NCBI GenBank assembly: GCA_947486675.1
Contig: CANKUF010000016.1
Location: forward strand, 1-9,140
Reading direction: 5' to 3'
Length of the DNA stretch: 9,140 bases
From: Acidimicrobiaceae bacterium
Lineage (GTDB): Bacteria; Actinomycetota; Acidimicrobiia; Acidimicrobiales; Ilumatobacteraceae
Notes under the pieces: generated by a model
Database searches by the model: none
Told to the model about the DNA's origin: nothing
Seen by the model: only the letters and a program-made list of their open reading frames with translations
Program-made: the position numbers and the translations under genes
In this document: piece by piece, positions 6,021 through 9,140 of the stretch
How the letters are laid out: every line of letters starts with the position of its first letter
Numbering within the stretch: position 1 is the stretch's first letter

Positions 6021-7997
6021 ATGGCCATCATTGAGCGTTCGATAACCAGCACTGAAGTGTTTTCGGTTGCGACACCAAGCTCGTCGCTTGGCGCACTGAA
6101 GCGACCAGTTGCAACAACGGGTTGGAAGTCGTGGTTGTTCACGGTTGACCACAAAAAACTTGGCATCATGTATTCGGCTGCAGCGTTGTTCTTCTTTATC
6201 GTTGGCGGACTTGAAGCGGTGCTCATTCGTCTGCAACTTGCTGCGCCAAACGGCAAGATCTTGAATGCAGATTTGTACAACCAAATGTTCACCATGCACG
6301 CCACAACCATGGTGTTCTTGTTCGTCATGCCAATGGCTGCAGGTCTTGCTAACTATTTCATTCCATTGCAAATTGGTGCGCGTGACGTTGCGTTCCCACG
6401 CATCAACGCATTCAGCTTCTGGGCGTTTCTTTTCGGTGGACTCTTCCTGAACTTGTCGTGGTTCCTTGGTGGAGCAGCCGATGGTGGTTGGTTTATGTAT
6501 GCACCGAACTCGGGACCAGTCTTCTCGCCGAGTCACGGAATTGACTTTTGGGTTCTAGGACTGCAGATCACTGGTATCGCTTCACTCGCTGGTGCGGTAA
6601 ACCTCATTACCACTGTGCTCAACATGCGCGCCCCTGGAATGAAGCTCATGCGCATGCCGATCTTCACCTGGATGCAGCTGGTTGTGCAGTTTCTGCTGTT
6701 GTTTGCGGTTCCAGTAATCACCGTTGCGTTGTTCTTGTTGTCGTTCCAACGCAACTTCGGCGCCACGTTCTTTGATGTTTCCGCCGGCGCAGACCCATTG
6801 CTCTGGCAGCACTTGTTCTGGATTTTCGGACACCCAGAGGTGTACATCTTGATCTTGCCTAGTTTCGGTGTTATTTCCGAAGTACTTCCGGTGTTCTCTC
6901 GTAAACCGCTATTCGGTTATCCGTTCGTGGTGTTTTCGGGCGCAGCAATTGGTTTCGTGGGTTGGGGTGTGTGGGCTCACCACATGTTCGCCTCTGGACT
7001 CGGCCCAGTTTCAGTTGCGGTCTTCTCCATTTCAACAATGGCAATTGCGGTACCTACCGGAGTAAAAATCGTTAACTGGACGATGACTCTGTGGGGAGGA
7101 AAACTCGAGTTCACCGCAGCGATGAAATTTGCAGTTGGACTCATCGTGTTGTTCACCATTGGCGGATTGTCCGGAGTAACGCACTCGGTTGCTCCATCTG
7201 ACACACAACAGACCGATACGTATTACATCGTTGCCCACTTCCACTACGTGTTGTTTGGTGGTGCGGTATTTGGGTTGTTCTCGGGCTTTTATTACTGGTG
7301 GCCGAAAGTGTTTGGCAAATTGCTCAATGAAAAATTGGGCACCTGGAACTTCTGGTTGATGGTGATTGGTATGAACATGACGTTCGGACCGATGCACATT
7401 CTTGGCTTGCAAGGCCAACCGCGTCGTATGTACCAGTGGACAGAAGCTCGTGCGGGTGAAGGCCTCTTTAACTTTGGCTTCTGGAACATGTTTGCTTCAA
7501 TCGGGTCGATTGTGCTCTCCATCGGTATTTTGCTCTTCCTCATCAACATCGTCATCACTGCCCGTAATGGCAAGGTTGCTCCACTAGACCCGTGGGATGC
7601 GCGCAGCCTCGAGTGGATGACATCGAACCCTCCGAAGGAACACAACTTCGACAGCATCCCGACCATTTCACACCTTGACGAGTTCTTCCACCGCAAGTAC
7701 CAAGAAGACGCCAGTGGTCAAATGGTGAAGGTGAAGACAGCAGAACAAGTCATGAAGGAACTCGAAGACAATGCTGATGCGCACATTCATATGCCGTCGC
7801 CGTCGTACTGGCCAATCTTTCTCGCTGCTGGCCTGCCAGTTATTTCTTTCGGCGTGATCTATTCCATTCCAATCGCAATTATTGGTGGTGTGATTGTGTT
7901 GTTCGGTTGTTACGGATGGTCGATTGAACCATCAACTGCGCCAGATGATGATTTTGATCCACCTGCAACAACAAAGGATGTGGTTCACGTTGGCTGA
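6021..7997 (+). CDS. coxA: Cytochrome c oxidase subunit I (A-type heme-copper oxidase)
   Basis: This catalytic subunit reduces O2 to water at the heme a3-CuB site and pumps protons. In the 658-residue protein the core fold (about 36-515) carries all expected residues. Heme a ligands are H93 (TMHAT) and H408, and the heme a3 ligand is H406 (VAHFHYV). CuB ligands are H271, H320 and H321, with Y275 of GHPEVY as the cross-linked tyrosine. Proton-path residues are D122 and N111 (D channel), E273 (gating Glu, marking the A1 type), and T346 and K349 (K channel, PTGVK). The first motif reads TMHAT where TMHGT is usual. After the core comes a soluble linker (about 515-590) and a C-terminal hydrophobic hairpin (595-634) starting MPSPSYWPIF. 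This hairpin resembles the second half of actinobacterial subunit IV and is found at the end of some caa3-type subunits I. A strong AGGGAG precedes the ATG; coxB ends 12 bases upstream and coxC follows after ten bases. Confidence 0.97.
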   Translation: MAIIERSITSTEVFSVATPSSSLGALKRPVATTGWKSWLFTVDHKKLGIMYSAAALFFFIVGGLEAVLIRLQLAAPNGKILNADLYNQMFTMHATTMVFLFVMPMAAGLANYFIPLQIGARDVAFPRINAFSFWAFLFGGLFLNLSWFLGGAADGGWFMYAPNSGPVFSPSHGIDFWVLGLQITGIASLAGAVNLITTVLNMRAPGMKLMRMPIFTWMQLVVQFLLLFAVPVITVALFLLSFQRNFGATFFDVSAGADPLLWQHLFWIFGHPEVYILILPSFGVISEVLPVFSRKPLFGYPFVVFSGAAIGFVGWGVWAHHMFASGLGPVSVAVFSISTMAIAVPTGVKIVNWTMTLWGGKLEFTAAMKFAVGLIVLFTIGGLSGVTHSVAPSDTQQTDTYYIVAHFHYVLFGGAVFGLFSGFYYWWPKVFGKLLNEKLGTWNFWLMVIGMNMTFGPMHILGLQGQPRRMYQWTEARAGEGLFNFGFWNMFASIGSIVLSIGILLFLINIVITARNGKVAPLDPWDARSLEWMTSNPPKEHNFDSIPTISHLDEFFHRKYQEDASGQMVKVKTAEQVMKELEDNADAHIHMPSPSYWPIFLAAGLPVISFGVIYSIPIAIIGGVIVLFGCYGWSIEPSTAPDDDFDPPATTKDVVHVG

Positions 7998-8007
7998 GCA
8001 CGCAGTA

Positions 8008-8610
8008 ATGACAACAGATAGTCATACGGAAACGGACGGCGCGGCACATACAAGCACGGGCTTGTCCAACAACAAGTTGGGCATGTGGTTGTTCCTTGGT
8101 TCCGAGTGCCTATTGTTCGGCGGTTTGATATCGACGTACATGTTGTATCGCGGTCGCGTTGGCGAAGGCCCTCGTCCTTCGCAAGTATTTGATATTCCGT
8201 TTACCTCGGTCAGCAGCTTCGTATTGTTGATGAGCTCACTCACCATGGTGCTTGCTGTGTCAGCAGCGCACAAGGGTGACGATCGAAACACCTACCTATG
8301 GACCACGGTTACTGCGATTCTTGGAGCTACGTTCGTTGGCGGTCAGGTGTATGAATTCACTGCGTTCTACAACGAAGGAATGGGATTCACCACCAGCCTC
8401 TTCTCGTCAAGCTTCTACGTACTCACCGGCTTTCACGGAGTACACGTCACCGTAGGAGTCATTATGTTGATGTCCATTGTTGGCATTATGAAGCGTTCTA
8501 AAGTGCCTGGCAGCAAGTCCGAAACAGTCGAAATGATCGGCCTGTATTGGCACTTCGTGGACGTCGTTTGGATCATTATTTTCACACTCATCTATCTCAT
8601 CCCGGCGTAA
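8008..8610 (+). CDS. coxC: Cytochrome c oxidase subunit III
   Basis: Subunit III is a non-catalytic core subunit that packs against CoxA, binds lipid and stabilises proton uptake and turnover. From the ATG at 8008 it is 200 residues with five hydrophobic segments (about 24-46, 65-86, 97-117, 132-158, 176-198), the shorter form typical of many bacterial enzymes. Family marks are the first-helix Glu E33 in LFLGSECLLFGG, GQVYEF (112-117), TGFHGVHV (140-147) and YWHFVDVVW (180-188). Earlier in-frame starts at 7894 and 7978 lie inside coxA; the ATG at 8008, ten bases after the coxA stop, gives a tail (MTTDSHTETDG) like that of the following gene and is preferred. No strong ribosome binding site is seen, so coupling to coxA translation is likely. 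Function secure. Confidence 0.95.
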   Translation: MTTDSHTETDGAAHTSTGLSNNKLGMWLFLGSECLLFGGLISTYMLYRGRVGEGPRPSQVFDIPFTSVSSFVLLMSSLTMVLAVSAAHKGDDRNTYLWTTVTAILGATFVGGQVYEFTAFYNEGMGFTTSLFSSSFYVLTGFHGVHVTVGVIMLMSIVGIMKRSKVPGSKSETVEMIGLYWHFVDVVWIIIFTLIYLIPA

Positions 8611-8612
8611 TC

Positions 8613-8912
8613 ATGACAACTGAAACTCATTCAACAACTGACCACGGCATGTCAAATGCGGGTTACGTGCGCATTGCCGCAATTCTTGCTGCAATTACAG
8701 CGCTTGAAGTAGCTACCTACTATGTCGATCTCGGCGCCTTGTTCTTGCCATCGCTGTTAATCATGATGGCAGTGAAGTTTTACATTGTGGTGAGTTTTTT
8801 CATGCACCTCAGGTACGAAAGCAAGATGTTCTCGTGGGTCTTCTACACAGGTTTGTTTTTGGCGATCGTTGTGTATGGAATTTTTCTCGCAACCTTCCAC
8901 TTTTTCTCTTAA
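8613..8912 (+). CDS. Cytochrome c oxidase subunit IV (small, prokaryotic CoxIV/CyoD-like)
   Basis: A 99-residue protein with a polar Thr/His-rich leader (1-15) and three hydrophobic segments (about 19-38, 43-63, 75-97), the layout of the small prokaryotic subunit IV. The most diagnostic stretch is MMAVKFYIVVSFFMHLRYES (51-70): the KFY/K..vv..FMHL pattern with a charged loop is a family hallmark. In related oxidases this subunit helps CuB retention or complex stability during assembly; that role is known for the family and not shown here. The ATG at 8613 is two bases after the coxC stop, so the two are almost certainly coupled. The frame is open back to 8547 but only within coxC. It differs from the CtaF-type four-helix subunit IV of classical actinobacteria; a CtaF-like domain appears instead inside the gene at 3652-4764. 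Confidence 0.9.
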   Translation: MTTETHSTTDHGMSNAGYVRIAAILAAITALEVATYYVDLGALFLPSLLIMMAVKFYIVVSFFMHLRYESKMFSWVFYTGLFLAIVVYGIFLATFHFFS

Positions 8913-8939
8913 TCTGAAATCAAGATTGGCGAACCACGT

Positions 8940-9140
8940 ATGTTCGCATCGATAAATCCAGATCCGTGGAGGTTCCAACTCCACATTGAAGTGTGGGTGT
9001 TGGTCATCGCGGTCGTTGCGAGTTATATCTATGCAATTCGAGTCATTGGGCCCCGCGTAGTTACTGATGGCAAGGTCATCACACGAAAACAACTGTGGGC
9101 TTTCATCGGTGGGGCACTATTGCTGTGGCTGGCTTCAGAT
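8940..9140 (+). CDS. ctaG: CtaG-type cytochrome c oxidase assembly protein (caa3_CtaG family), N-terminus
   Basis: An open frame with ATG at 8940, 27 bases after subunit IV, runs off the right edge; 67 residues are visible. It starts MFASINPDPWRFQLHIEVWV, followed by a membrane helix (about 18-36), a short loop with GPRVVTDGKVITRKQ, and the start of a second helix ending LLWLASD. The 'W.fh.evw..v...y..a.r' start and the 'r.q...f..G...lwla.d' second helix match the beginning of Bacillus/actinobacterial caa3_CtaG membrane proteins, which are thought to help form the CuB or CuA centre of caa3 oxidases. This family is not related to the Cox11 protein, which is also called CtaG. Its position at the end of the oxidase run supports the call; the rest of the protein is outside the window. 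Confidence 0.78.
   Translation, partial: MFASINPDPWRFQLHIEVWVLVIAVVASYIYAIRVIGPRVVTDGKVITRKQLWAFIGGALLLWLASD

Noticed and set aside
6009..7696. Several long minus-strand open frames opposite coxA (up to 175 codons)
   Set aside because: coxA is fully conserved on the plus strand; the antisense products are rich in His, Arg and Cys with no domain or coherent start context.
7894..8007. Upstream start of coxC inside coxA
   Set aside because: The added residues have no subunit III similarity and overlap the coxA end by over 100 bases; the ATG at 8008 fits the usual spacing.
8913..8939. Terminator between subunit IV and ctaG
   Set aside because: The 27-base gap has no inverted repeat or T run, so transcription probably continues into ctaG.

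Overview
The window is a chromosomal segment from a high-GC-lineage Gram-positive, most likely an actinobacterium of the Acidimicrobiia / Ilumatobacter type. This placement is inferred from gene content: a ClpS gene followed by a DUF2017-like gene, a lipoprotein caa3-type subunit II, an actinobacterial subunit-IV-like domain and a caa3_CtaG-type protein. No rRNA or other marker gene is present to confirm it.

Layout. On the minus strand at the left edge lie the start of a DUF2017-like gene (1-120, cut by the window) and clpS (123-440, possibly to 509). From about 533/596 everything reads on the plus strand: ctaB (heme O synthase), a 64-base spacer with a possible hairpin, then a tightly packed run of eight genes. 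These are a subunit-I-like protein without its cofactor ligands, a subunit-III-like protein without its conserved histidines, a membrane protein with a subunit-IV-like N-terminus and a cupredoxin-like tail, coxB with a fused cytochrome c domain, coxA, coxC, a small subunit IV, and a CtaG-type assembly protein cut by the right edge. Junctions are 4-base overlaps or gaps of 2-27 bases, so this looks like one operon. No tRNA, rRNA, mobile element or CRISPR array was seen.

How it works together. CoxB (CuA plus heme c), CoxA (heme a, heme a3-CuB), CoxC and subunit IV form a caa3-type (A1 family) terminal oxidase that reduces O2 and pumps protons. CtaB makes the heme O precursor of heme A, and CtaG is expected to help copper insertion. 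Heme A synthase (CtaA), Sco and Surf1 are not in the window.

The most interesting part is 1527-4764. Three intact, translationally coupled genes placed before the working oxidase resemble its subunits I, III and IV/II but have lost nearly every metal, heme and proton-channel residue that can be checked by hand alignment. They look like a maintained, non-catalytic 'ghost oxidase' module, perhaps a scaffold, accessory part or regulator of the real enzyme. That function is inference; the residue losses are visible directly in the sequence.
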